Below are positions 1 through 5,746 of a stretch of DNA of 5,746 nucleotides, piece by piece. The DNA comes from Fimbriimonadaceae bacterium (GTDB lineage Bacteria > Armatimonadota > Fimbriimonadia > Fimbriimonadales > Fimbriimonadaceae). The position numbers were made by a program, and so were the translations under genes. Position 1 is the stretch's first letter. Each line of letters starts with the position of its first letter. The notes under the pieces are model-generated. The model was given only the letters and a program-made list of their open reading frames with translations, made no database searches and was not told the origin of the DNA. The DNA is taken from contig JADLGZ010000044.1 of NCBI GenBank assembly GCA_020849075.1, positions 1 through 5,746 on the forward strand, in the 5' to 3' direction.

Positions 1-2045
1 AGTACGTCAAGGGCGTAGGACCAAAGCTCGCACCCCTTTTCAGCAAGCTAGGAATCGAAACAGCCCGGGACTTGTTGTTTCACTTCCCTCGCCGTTATGA
101 AGACCGCCGACACCTTCCGCCCATTCGAGAGGCAAGGCCGGGGAACCATGTGACGGTACGGGGGATGATTACTCATGTGGAGTCCCGCCCCACCCGTGGG
201 CGCGCAGCGCCCGTGAAGTGCATCCTCAACGATGGAACTGGGCAAATCGTATTGGTTTGGTTCAACCAACCATGGATTGCGAAAAAGCTAAGAGAAACGA
301 CGGGCGAAATCATTGCTTACGGACTCGTGAAGGACGGGGGGCACGCCTGCGAAATCCACTCTCCGGAGTGGGAAGTAATTGATCCTGACGAAGAAGCCGA
401 CGGATTTACTCGCATCGTCCCGGTTTATGGTTTGACGGAGAGCCTGATGCAACGATCTGTGCGCCGCGTGGTGTCGCAGGCGATCAATTCATACGCTGAC
501 CTCCTTGAGGAAACGCTCCCTGTGAGCATTCGGAAAGCTCAGGGGCTTCCGGGTGTTGGATGGGCAGTGCGTCGCATGCACCAGCCAGAGTCCCCTGAGG
601 ATATAGCGCAGGCGCGACATCGCATTGCCTTTGACGAGTTTCTCGCGATACAGCTCATGGTTCAGATGCGTCGCGCCGCAACTCAGCAGGAGCCCGGAAT
701 CAAGTTCGAGTGGGGCGGAAATCTAAAGGATGAACTGCCGCAGATCCTGCCATTTGAGCTCACAGGTGCCCAACAACGGGTCGTGCGGGAAATCTGGGGG
801 GATATGCGCAAGGGCCATCCGATGAATCGGCTGGTGCAGGGCGATGTCGGCTCAGGAAAGACGGCCGTTGCGGCATGCGCAATTCTCGCCGCAGCTCGCT
901 CTGGCTATCAGAGCGCGCTAATGGCGCCGACAGAAATCTTGGCCGAGCAACATGCCATGAGCCTAGCGAGGTTGTTTGAGCCCCTGGGGTTGAAGGTGCA
1001 ATTGATGCTTGGCAAGCAAAAGGCGACCGAGAAACGCCGAGCTATCGAGCAAATTGAGTCGGGGGCAGCGCAGGTGATTGTCGGCACCCACGCGATCATT
1101 CAGGAAGGCGTTAATTTCGCCAAGCTTGGCCTTGTTATCATTGATGAACAACATCGATTCGGCGTTCTCCAGCGCCTTGCCCTCCGACAAAAGAGTGACC
1201 TCGTACCTAATGTGCTCGTCATGACCGCCACACCGATCCCGCGAACGCTGAGTATGACCGTTTACGGTGACCTTGACGTCAGCGTCATCGATGAAATGCC
1301 CCCCGGGAGAAAGCCAATTAAGACCCATTGGAAGATGGCCAAGTCCAGAGAGACTGTGTACGAGTCGGTGAGCAAGCTCCTCACCGAGGGCAGGCAGGCC
1401 TATTTTGTTTGCCCGATGATCACCGAGAGCGAGAAGCTCCAAACGCAAGCTGCAGTAGACCTGCGCTACCGGCTCTCCAGCGGAGCCTTTAGTGAGTTCC
1501 GGGTCGGACTCTTACATGGCCAAATGAAGCCTGCAGAGAAGGAGTCCGTTATGGACCTCTTCAGAAAGCACGAACTGGACGTTCTCGTGAGCACGGTTGT
1601 TATTGAAGTTGGAGTTGACGTCCCAAACGCAACCGTCATGGTAATTGAGGATGCCAATCGATTTGGACTGAGCCAACTCCACCAAATTCGAGGAAGAGTT
1701 GGGCGCGGCGATCAGCAGAGTTACTGCATCCTGATTGCCGACGCGACGACGGATGAAGCCCGTGACCGCTTGGAAGTAATGGTCTCTACTCAAGACGGGT
1801 TCAAGATTGCCGAGGAAGACATGCGTCTGCGGGGCCCCGGCGACATGCTCGGAACACGGCAAAGCGGCAACCTTGACCTACGTGTTGCCGATCTCATCCA
1901 GGACCTCAAGGTGCTTGAAGAAGCCAAGCAGGTAGCCGCAGATATCATTGCAACGGATCCGCACCTTGAGCGGGCTGAGAATGTGAGACTAAGATCCTTG
2001 CTCCGCGGAAAACGAGAAGCCGATGCTTGGTTGCCGGTCACTTAG
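1..2045 (+). CDS. recG: ATP-dependent DNA helicase RecG (5' end cut by window)
   Basis: RecG is a cytosolic superfamily 2 DNA translocase that regresses stalled replication forks and processes branched recombination intermediates. The frame is open from base 3, giving 680 visible residues. Visible residue 1 aligns with about residue 13 of the roughly 690-residue E. coli protein, so only a short N-terminus, perhaps 10-20 residues, is missing. Visible parts in order are the N-terminal GVGPKLAPLFSKLGI segment and PRRYEDR, an OB-fold wedge (about residues 45-130), Walker A GDVGSGKT (280-287), DEQH box (381-384), TATPIPRT (408-415), motif VI QIRGRVGRG (561-569) and the RecG-specific C-terminal MRLRGPGDMLGTRQSG (from 607). 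All helicase motifs are intact and there is no frameshift. The TTG at 72 is an internal Leu, not the start. The stop (TAG, 2043-2045) overlaps the 3' end of the convergent reductase gene by 8 bp. Its promoter and start lie outside the window. Confidence 0.97.
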   Translation, partial: YVKGVGPKLAPLFSKLGIETARDLLFHFPRRYEDRRHLPPIREARPGNHVTVRGMITHVESRPTRGRAAPVKCILNDGTGQIVLVWFNQPWIAKKLRETTGEIIAYGLVKDGGHACEIHSPEWEVIDPDEEADGFTRIVPVYGLTESLMQRSVRRVVSQAINSYADLLEETLPVSIRKAQGLPGVGWAVRRMHQPESPEDIAQARHRIAFDEFLAIQLMVQMRRAATQQEPGIKFEWGGNLKDELPQILPFELTGAQQRVVREIWGDMRKGHPMNRLVQGDVGSGKTAVAACAILAAARSGYQSALMAPTEILAEQHAMSLARLFEPLGLKVQLMLGKQKATEKRRAIEQIESGAAQVIVGTHAIIQEGVNFAKLGLVIIDEQHRFGVLQRLALRQKSDLVPNVLVMTATPIPRTLSMTVYGDLDVSVIDEMPPGRKPIKTHWKMAKSRETVYESVSKLLTEGRQAYFVCPMITESEKLQTQAAVDLRYRLSSGAFSEFRVGLLHGQMKPAEKESVMDLFRKHELDVLVSTVVIEVGVDVPNATVMVIEDANRFGLSQLHQIRGRVGRGDQQSYCILIADATTDEARDRLEVMVSTQDGFKIAEEDMRLRGPGDMLGTRQSGNLDLRVADLIQDLKVLEEAKQVAADIIATDPHLERAENVRLRSLLRGKREADAWLPVT

Positions 2046-2589
2046 GCTGGTTTGCCTCAACAAATTCTAGGAAGGCATCCATCCACCGCTTCATAAACTT
2101 GGCCACACCTTCCGCCAGGTTCCCGGCTTCATCAAAATTATCTTCTGTTCCATGGATGAACGCCTCCGGTTGGCCCAAGGTCGGCATATCAAGGTGGGCC
2201 AAAATGGATCTCAAGTGCTGTTGGGCAACCGCCGTCCTGATAGCCCCGGGCGATACCCCAACGATCCCCGCTGGAATCCTAGCCCAAACACTTTGCTTCG
2301 ACGGGCGTGATCCCTGATCAATCGCATTCTTGAGGACACCGGGGATGGACCGATTGTACTCAGGAGTTACGAAGAGGACGGCATGGCAGGCCTTGACCTC
2401 CTCCCTGAATAAAGTCACCGAAGGCGATGGCACAAGATCTTCATCCTGATTGTACAGGGGCAATTCCCCAATTCCGATGAACCGAAACTCATAGGTTGAC
2501 GGCGCAAGCTTGATCAACGCCTGGGCAAATTGCCGATTGAGGGAACCCTTTCTCAAGCTACCAACGATAACCGCGATCCTTCGTGACAT
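2038..2589 (-). CDS. NAD(P)H-dependent FMN reductase, chromate/quinone reductase (ChrR/YieF) family
   Basis: This 183-residue flavodoxin-like protein belongs to the NADPH-dependent FMN reductase family and most resembles E. coli ChrR (YieF). Family members bind FMN and use NAD(P)H to reduce quinones, chromate or azo compounds in the cytosol. The physiological substrate here cannot be read from sequence. Signatures are the N-terminal beta strand plus phosphate-binding loop GSLRKGSLNR (residues 10-19) and the flavin-contacting TPEYNRSIPGVLKNAID (75-91). Length is normal for the family. The usual aromatic after the AID motif (AIDW in ChrR) is Gln92 here, a minor variant. The start is well fixed: an in-frame TAA lies five codons upstream (2602-2604, minus strand) with no other start codon between. 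Shine-Dalgarno pairing is weak (GGCGA abutting the ATG). It diverges from the protease gene across 63 bp and converges on recG with an 8-bp stop overlap, so it is probably transcribed alone. An SsuE-like or general FMN reductase role is the alternative. Confidence 0.92.
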   Translation of the reverse strand: MSRRIAVIVGSLRKGSLNRQFAQALIKLAPSTYEFRFIGIGELPLYNQDEDLVPSPSVTLFREEVKACHAVLFVTPEYNRSIPGVLKNAIDQGSRPSKQSVWARIPAGIVGVSPGAIRTAVAQQHLRSILAHLDMPTLGQPEAFIHGTEDNFDEAGNLAEGVAKFMKRWMDAFLEFVEANQPK

Positions 2590-2598
2590 TCGCCAAAA

Positions 2599-2604
2599 AG
2601 ATTA
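2599..2604 (-). promoter_or_regulatory. Candidate -10 element for the FMN reductase gene
   Basis: Read on the minus strand, TAATCT lies 9 nt before the reductase ATG and fits the minimal TAnnnT pattern of a -10 box. No good -35 is visible 16-18 nt upstream; the best is TTCGGC. If real, it would give an almost leaderless transcript, mirroring the arrangement on the other strand. The match is weak and chance occurrence is quite possible. Confidence 0.2.
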
Positions 2605-2613
2605 CCGCTGATT

Positions 2614-2641
2614 TTGTTTTGGCCGAATTCTTGCTTATAAT
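2614..2641 (+). promoter_or_regulatory. Sigma70-type promoter for the secreted protease, very short leader
   Basis: A perfect TATAAT (2636-2641) follows a TTGTTT -35-like hexamer (2614-2619) at a 16-bp spacing. Transcription starting about 7 nt after the -10 would begin near 2647-2649, only 4-6 nt before the ATG at 2653. That is too short for a Shine-Dalgarno site, and none is seen. The -10 also contains the in-frame TAA (2638-2640), so the start codon cannot lie further upstream. The -10 match is strong; the -35 is only half consensus. Confidence 0.65.
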
Positions 2642-2652
2642 GGGTAGATTCT

Positions 2653-2724
2653 ATGAACCGTGCTGTCTCTCGTTGGTGGTGGTCCTTAGGCTGCATTCTT
2701 ACTTGCGTTGGCCCTGCCCATGCG
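2653..2724 (+). other. Signal peptide of the secreted protease
   Basis: Residues 1-24 have a basic n-region (MNRAVSR), a tryptophan-rich start to the hydrophobic core (WWWSLGCILTCVG) and a signal peptidase I site PAHA|S after Ala24. Cys14 and Cys18 lie in the core but neither sits in a proper lipobox, so lipoprotein processing is not favoured. Export by Sec is expected. Confidence 0.85.
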
Positions 2725-5631
2725 AGCCCATTTGATCCCGGAAACTCTTCACTGCCAACTCTTCAAGTGCTGAAGATGTTTGCGCCTGACGCCGTATTGC
2801 TGGCTTTCAATGATAGCGTTCCGCTTAAGAATCGCCGGTTCGTGCTTGGCCGATATGGCCTGTCATCGGATCCAAATTGCCAAAATCCTCATTTCGTGCG
2901 AGCACTGATCAGTCCTTTTGATCTCAGCCGTGGGGTCACCGTCACGCAGGTAATTCAGCGTATGCAGCGCGACCCAGCATTCCGGTACGTAGAGCCTGAC
3001 TTCGCCCTGGTGCCGGACCAGGCCGCAACAGACCCAAATTTCGGTTCCCAATGGGCCTTGAATAACACTGGGCAGAGCGGGGGCACCGTAGATGCCGATG
3101 TTGATGCCCCTGAGGGCTGGGCGACGATCCCAAATGGAGCAACTCCGGTCGTCGTGGCGGTGCTTGATAATGGAACCGATATCAACCACCCTGATTTAGC
3201 CGCTAATGTTTGGGTGAATCCGGGCGAGGTGCCCGGCGACGGGATTGATAACGACAGCAATGGTTTTATCGACGATGACCGCGGCTGGGACTTTTCCAAC
3301 AATGACCGCGATGTCTTGCCCAGTAGCGGCAACACCCACGGCACGCACACTTCGGGAATCGTTGCCATGGTTCGGGACAACGGCATTGGGGGGGCTGGAG
3401 GAGCGAAATTTGTGCGGCTCATGCCCCTGCAAATTGCTGGCGGTTCGGTCAGCTTTTACAGCGCCCTTGCCAATGCAATTGACTATGCGTCGCTCAATGG
3501 AGCCAAGGTCATTTCTGTTAGCTACACGATTGACTCATACAGCACTACATTTAGCGATGCCGTGGGGCGGGCTGCAACTCGTGATGTCGTCTACGCAAAC
3601 TCTGCTGGCAATAACTCGGAACGAGTGGACAACCTCCGCGGCACATTACGTAAGGCTTGGAACAATGTCATCTTCGTCGCATCGACTACGCGGCAAGATG
3701 TGTTCTCGTCCTTCACCAATTTTGGGCGTACGGTAGACATCGCGGCTCCTGGCTCCGACATATACGCAACGTACCCCAACAATTCCTACGCCTCAATCAG
3801 CGGTACTTCAATGGCAACGCCACTGGTCGCCGCTATCATTGGGCAAATCCGACAGGCCTTTCCAACCATGACCGCTCGCCAAGCAATTGACCGGGCAATG
3901 TATTCGGCTGACCGATTGGCAGCCTTGGGAGAGGCGGTTAATGGGGGGCGAGCAAACCTGCAAAAGGCTCTGGATATTGATGCTATTGCACCAAACTCCC
4001 CGACTGGCTTGCAGGCGACTCGCCGATCATCCAGCGCCATCGAGATTCAGTTCTCCGCATCTGGTGACGACAGCGCTACTGGAGCGGCAACATCTTATGA
4101 GATTAGGACGAGCAATAATCCAATAAACGCGGGCAATATCAATTCAGCGGAATTGAGTTACAGCCAGTTCGGTGGGGTCACGGCCGGAACCACAATTACA
4201 AAACAGGTCACTGGTCTCGTGCCTGGTCGGTCGTACTATGTGGCTGTTCGAGCAATTGACAACGCGGGCAATTTTTCCGGCCTCTCCGCGATTGGACCGA
4301 TACCGCTTCCTGCATCCACGTGGCAAGACGATACAGAGGGAGCGGCCCAATGGACGGGCTGGTCCCAAACGACGGCAAAGGCTTACAGCGGCGCCGACTC
4401 TTGGACGGACTCCCCCTCCGGGAACTACGCGAATAGCACTAACACGGCCCTGACTATGGTGGGACAGATCACATTGCCCTCCAATCCGATCCTTCGATTC
4501 AAAGGCGTCCTTGCTCTCGAGTTCTATTACGATGAACTTATCGTCGAGATTTCTCTCAACAACGGTTCTACGTGGACACAGGTTGGCCGCTTCACGGGCC
4601 AAGACCCACTTTGGCAGACCTACTCCTGTTCGTTACTACCTTGGGGAGGGCAGAACGCCAAGCTACGTTTCCGCTTAACCTCAGATTCAAGTAACGTCTA
4701 CGATGGTGTCTACCTTGATGATATCAGTATCATTTCGGGGACAACCGCCTTCTTCGATAATGTTGAGGGCGCGAATAACTTCGCAGGGGGTAGCTGGGCT
4801 CCGACTACCACTCAATTCTTCAGCTCTGCGAAGTCGTGGACTGACTCACCCTCCGGTAACTCTGCCTCCAATGCCGATACCTGGTTCGGAAGCGTTGCCA
4901 CACTGCCAACTCCAAATATTGGAGACCCAGAACTTGGCTGGATGATGCGAAGTGCCTATCGAACAAGCGATCGGTTTACGGCCGGGTTTAGCCTCAACAA
5001 TGGACTGTCATATGTGATGACCGAGCGATGGGTGCTTCCGAATGCAAATTGGAGCTCCTATTCCGCACACCTTCCCGATGCAACTCCCCTCCGGATTGGC
5101 TACCACCTGGATACGGCAACTGGCTCAACGCTTGATGGAGTTTATCTCGATGACATCGCGGTATACGGGGAGCCATTCATTAGCACCGTGTCGGGGAATC
5201 TGACTCGACGCTTCTATGCTGGCCCGCCTAGTCTGCGACCTATTCAGATGGAGGTGAGGAGCACGGTCGGGAACAACCTACTTGGCACATTCCCCTTAGG
5301 GTTAACCAGTGCTCCGGTCGCGGCCTTCTCCGCTAACGTGGGAGTAACGGGCTCAGTGAACCTCGTGTTCACAGGTCCGGGATTCATCACGCGTAAGCTG
5401 AATGGCGTCAATCTATCGTGGGCAACCGCCGTGAATGTCAGTTTGCCCAATGGGGACGCCAATCAATCAGGTGAAGTGGACGCGGCTGATATTGATGACG
5501 TGATCGCGCGATTTGGCACGCTCACGGGTGGGCCCAATTACTCCATAACGGCCGACTGTGATGGATCTGGTGAAATCGACGCAGCTGATATTGATATCGT
5601 GATCGCCGAATTCGGATCGGTCAACGACTAA
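2653..5631 (+). CDS. Secreted multidomain subtilisin-like serine protease (S8) with dockerin-like C-terminus
   Basis: This is a 992-residue exported endopeptidase of peptidase family S8; its substrate is unknown. Domains in order: Sec signal peptide (1-24); propeptide of the inhibitor type (about 25-120, ending YVEPDF); subtilase domain (about 125-440); fibronectin III-like domain (about 447-552); two related jelly-roll-like domains (about 556-695 and 700-839); a small beta-sandwich (about 845-932); and two dockerin-like calcium loops (934-989). The catalytic triad is visible: Asp172 in VLDNGTDINHPDL, His229 in HGTHTSG and Ser386 in GTSMATP, with oxyanion Asn320 in SAGNN. The protein is therefore predicted to be active. 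After Asp172 an Asp/Asn-rich insert (195-210, GDGIDNDSNGFIDDDR) probably binds calcium. The residue after the catalytic Asp is Asn rather than the usual Thr or Ser. The start is fixed by the in-frame TAA at 2638 and by a well-formed signal peptide. It diverges from the reductase gene and lies 34 bp before trxB. It most likely degrades extracellular protein or matures surface proteins (inference). Confidence 0.95.
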   Translation: MNRAVSRWWWSLGCILTCVGPAHASPFDPGNSSLPTLQVLKMFAPDAVLLAFNDSVPLKNRRFVLGRYGLSSDPNCQNPHFVRALISPFDLSRGVTVTQVIQRMQRDPAFRYVEPDFALVPDQAATDPNFGSQWALNNTGQSGGTVDADVDAPEGWATIPNGATPVVVAVLDNGTDINHPDLAANVWVNPGEVPGDGIDNDSNGFIDDDRGWDFSNNDRDVLPSSGNTHGTHTSGIVAMVRDNGIGGAGGAKFVRLMPLQIAGGSVSFYSALANAIDYASLNGAKVISVSYTIDSYSTTFSDAVGRAATRDVVYANSAGNNSERVDNLRGTLRKAWNNVIFVASTTRQDVFSSFTNFGRTVDIAAPGSDIYATYPNNSYASISGTSMATPLVAAIIGQIRQAFPTMTARQAIDRAMYSADRLAALGEAVNGGRANLQKALDIDAIAPNSPTGLQATRRSSSAIEIQFSASGDDSATGAATSYEIRTSNNPINAGNINSAELSYSQFGGVTAGTTITKQVTGLVPGRSYYVAVRAIDNAGNFSGLSAIGPIPLPASTWQDDTEGAAQWTGWSQTTAKAYSGADSWTDSPSGNYANSTNTALTMVGQITLPSNPILRFKGVLALEFYYDELIVEISLNNGSTWTQVGRFTGQDPLWQTYSCSLLPWGGQNAKLRFRLTSDSSNVYDGVYLDDISIISGTTAFFDNVEGANNFAGGSWAPTTTQFFSSAKSWTDSPSGNSASNADTWFGSVATLPTPNIGDPELGWMMRSAYRTSDRFTAGFSLNNGLSYVMTERWVLPNANWSSYSAHLPDATPLRIGYHLDTATGSTLDGVYLDDIAVYGEPFISTVSGNLTRRFYAGPPSLRPIQMEVRSTVGNNLLGTFPLGLTSAPVAAFSANVGVTGSVNLVFTGPGFITRKLNGVNLSWATAVNVSLPNGDANQSGEVDAADIDDVIARFGTLTGGPNYSITADCDGSGEIDAADIDIVIAEFGSVND
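3991..4308 (+). other. Fibronectin type III-like domain of the protease
   Basis: Residues about 447-552 begin with the typical PNSPTGLQAT entry strand. They contain SYEIRTS and end with the GLVPGRSYYVAVRAIDNAGN block (521-540), a hallmark of bacterial FnIII domains. It probably acts as a spacer or binding module between the catalytic domain and the C-terminal modules. Boundaries are approximate. Confidence 0.8.
4318..4737 (+). repeat. Jelly-roll-like (MAM/LamG-type) domain, copy A of an internal duplication
   Basis: Residues about 556-695 of the protease. Landmarks are DDTEGAAQW (559-567), SWTDSPSGN (583-591), SLNNGSTW (634-641) and DGVYLDDISI (684-693). The same landmarks recur in the same order in the next domain. 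The pattern resembles beta-sandwich domains attached to secreted metallo- and serine proteases, such as those of immune-inhibitor-A type. The exact family cannot be settled by eye. Binding to carbohydrate or protein is inferred only. Confidence 0.75.
4750..5169 (+). repeat. Jelly-roll-like domain, copy B of an internal duplication
   Basis: Residues about 700-839 of the protease. The shared landmarks are DNVEGANNF (702-710), SWTDSPSGN (728-736), FSLNNGLSY (779-787) and DGVYLDDIAV (828-837). The segments between landmarks have diverged strongly from copy A, so the duplication is old. The conserved SWTDSPSGN and DGVYLDDI stretches probably mark a calcium or core structural site (inference). Confidence 0.75.
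5452..5520 (+). repeat. Dockerin-like EF-hand loop 1 of the protease
   Basis: Residues 934-956, starting GDANQSGEVDAADIDDVI, fit the dockerin calcium loop D-x-N-x-S-G-x-x-D-x-x-D followed by a short helix and FGT. It directly follows the LPNGD end of the preceding beta-sandwich. By eye, 15 of 23 residues match loop 2. Confidence 0.85.
5551..5619 (+). repeat. Dockerin-like EF-hand loop 2 of the protease
   Basis: Residues 967-989, starting ADCDGSGEIDAADIDIVI, fit the loop D-x-D-x-S-G-x-x-D-x-x-D with helix and FGS. The protein ends three residues later, so the pair of loops forms the extreme C-terminus, as in many type I dockerin-like tails. At the DNA level 49 of 69 bases match loop 1 by hand alignment. 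Confidence 0.85.
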
Positions 5632-5640
5632 CTGGTGAGC

Positions 5641-5646
5641 AGGGGG
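5641..5646 (+). promoter_or_regulatory. Distant Shine-Dalgarno-like site for trxB
   Basis: AGGGGG can pair over six bases (one G-U) with the 16S anti-Shine-Dalgarno sequence but ends 19 nt before the trxB ATG, too far for normal spacing. An 11-nt mini-hairpin between them (ACCC-TTT-GGGT, 5648-5658) would shorten the effective distance to about 8 nt. No better ribosome-binding site is visible. Confidence 0.35.
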
Positions 5647-5665
5647 TACCCTTTGGGTTCACTCC

Positions 5666-5746
5666 ATGTCAGTCGAAAACGTTATCATCATTGGCTCGGG
5701 CCCGGCAGGCTACACTGCCGCGCTCTACGCAGCTCGAGCCGACTTG
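5666..5746 (+). CDS. trxB: Thioredoxin reductase, N-terminus only (3' end cut by window)
   Basis: The 27 visible codons begin MSVENVIIIGSGPAGYTAAL. This is the FAD-binding Rossmann motif GxGxxG with the YTAALYAARADL helix typical of bacterial thioredoxin reductase. The enzyme uses NADPH to reduce thioredoxin through FAD and a CxxC pair, which would lie beyond the window. An in-frame TGA at 5636-5638 with no start codon in between fixes the ATG. It follows the protease stop by 34 bp on the same strand with no obvious terminator, so cotranscription or read-through is possible despite unrelated functions. A related flavoprotein such as the ferredoxin/flavodoxin-NADP reductase (TrxB-like) family cannot be fully excluded from so short a piece. 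Confidence 0.88.
   Translation, partial: MSVENVIIIGSGPAGYTAALYAARADL

Noticed and set aside
72..74. TTG at 72 as the recG start codon
   Set aside because: The frame is open to base 3 and the upstream residues match the conserved RecG N-terminus (GVGPKLAPLFSKLGI). This codon is an internal Leu in the RDLLFHFPRRYEDR block.
963..1448. 161-codon open frame on the minus strand inside recG
   Set aside because: It lies wholly opposite conserved helicase motifs, has no recognisable domain, and its composition is that of an antisense shadow.
2044..2057. AGGC-TGGTTT-GCCT hairpin just after the recG stop as a terminator
   Set aside because: The stem is only 4 bp, no T-run follows on either strand, and the bases encode the reductase C-terminus.
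2686..2709. Lipoprotein signal (Cys14 or Cys18) in the protease leader
   Set aside because: The residues before each Cys (SLG-C and ILT-C) do not match a lipobox, and a clear AHA|S signal peptidase I site follows.
3245..3736. 163-codon plus-strand open frame overlapping the subtilase domain
   Set aside because: It is out of frame with the catalytic Asp, His and Ser motifs of the real gene and has no domain signature.
4144..4602. 152-codon open frame on the minus strand inside the protease gene
   Set aside because: It is opposite the FnIII and first jelly-roll domains, which are clearly coding on the plus strand. It is low-complexity and Arg-rich, with no support as a gene.
5606..5615. 10-bp palindrome CCGAATTCGG near the end of the protease gene as a terminator or operator
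   Set aside because: It lies inside the coding sequence of the conserved second dockerin-like loop, would give only a 3-bp RNA stem, and has no T-run after it.
5644..5651. GGGTACCC palindrome in the protease-trxB spacer as a terminator
   Set aside because: An 8-bp perfect palindrome with no loop cannot form a stable RNA hairpin, and no T-run follows.

Overview
The window holds four protein genes and almost no non-coding DNA. In order they are: a RecG helicase missing only its first residues (+ strand, to 2045), a chromate-reductase/FMN-reductase family flavoprotein (- strand, 2038-2589), a large secreted subtilisin-like protease (+ strand, 2653-5631), and the first 27 codons of a thioredoxin reductase (+ strand, from 5666). 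There are no RNA genes, CRISPR arrays, insertion sequences or signs of recent transfer.

The sequence is clearly bacterial, of moderate GC content. The best clue to the lineage is the C-terminus of the protease. A small beta-sandwich of the 'V-S-G-x-L ... V-x-v-x-L-x-N-G-D' type leads straight into two dockerin-like calcium loops. From general knowledge, this tail is common on secreted proteins of Armatimonadota (for example Fimbriimonas relatives) and also occurs in Planctomycetota. I favour Armatimonadota, with moderate to low confidence. A calcium-rich insert after the catalytic Asp of the protease fits the same groups.

Layout: recG and the reductase gene converge and overlap by 8 bp at their stop codons, so no terminator can lie between them. 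The reductase and protease genes diverge from a 63-bp spacer. On the + side the spacer carries a perfect TATAAT ending only 11 nt before the protease ATG, so the protease mRNA probably has a leader of only a few nucleotides. The protease stop is followed after 34 bp by trxB, with no recognisable intrinsic terminator, so some cotranscription is possible.

The genes do not form an obvious pathway. RecG remodels stalled replication forks and recombination intermediates. The reductase and thioredoxin reductase are cytosolic NAD(P)H-dependent flavoenzymes of redox balance. The protease is exported. I see no convincing new multi-gene system. The items most worth a second look are the modular C-terminal half of the protease, its near-leaderless promoter, and a small hairpin that may set the ribosome-binding distance for trxB.
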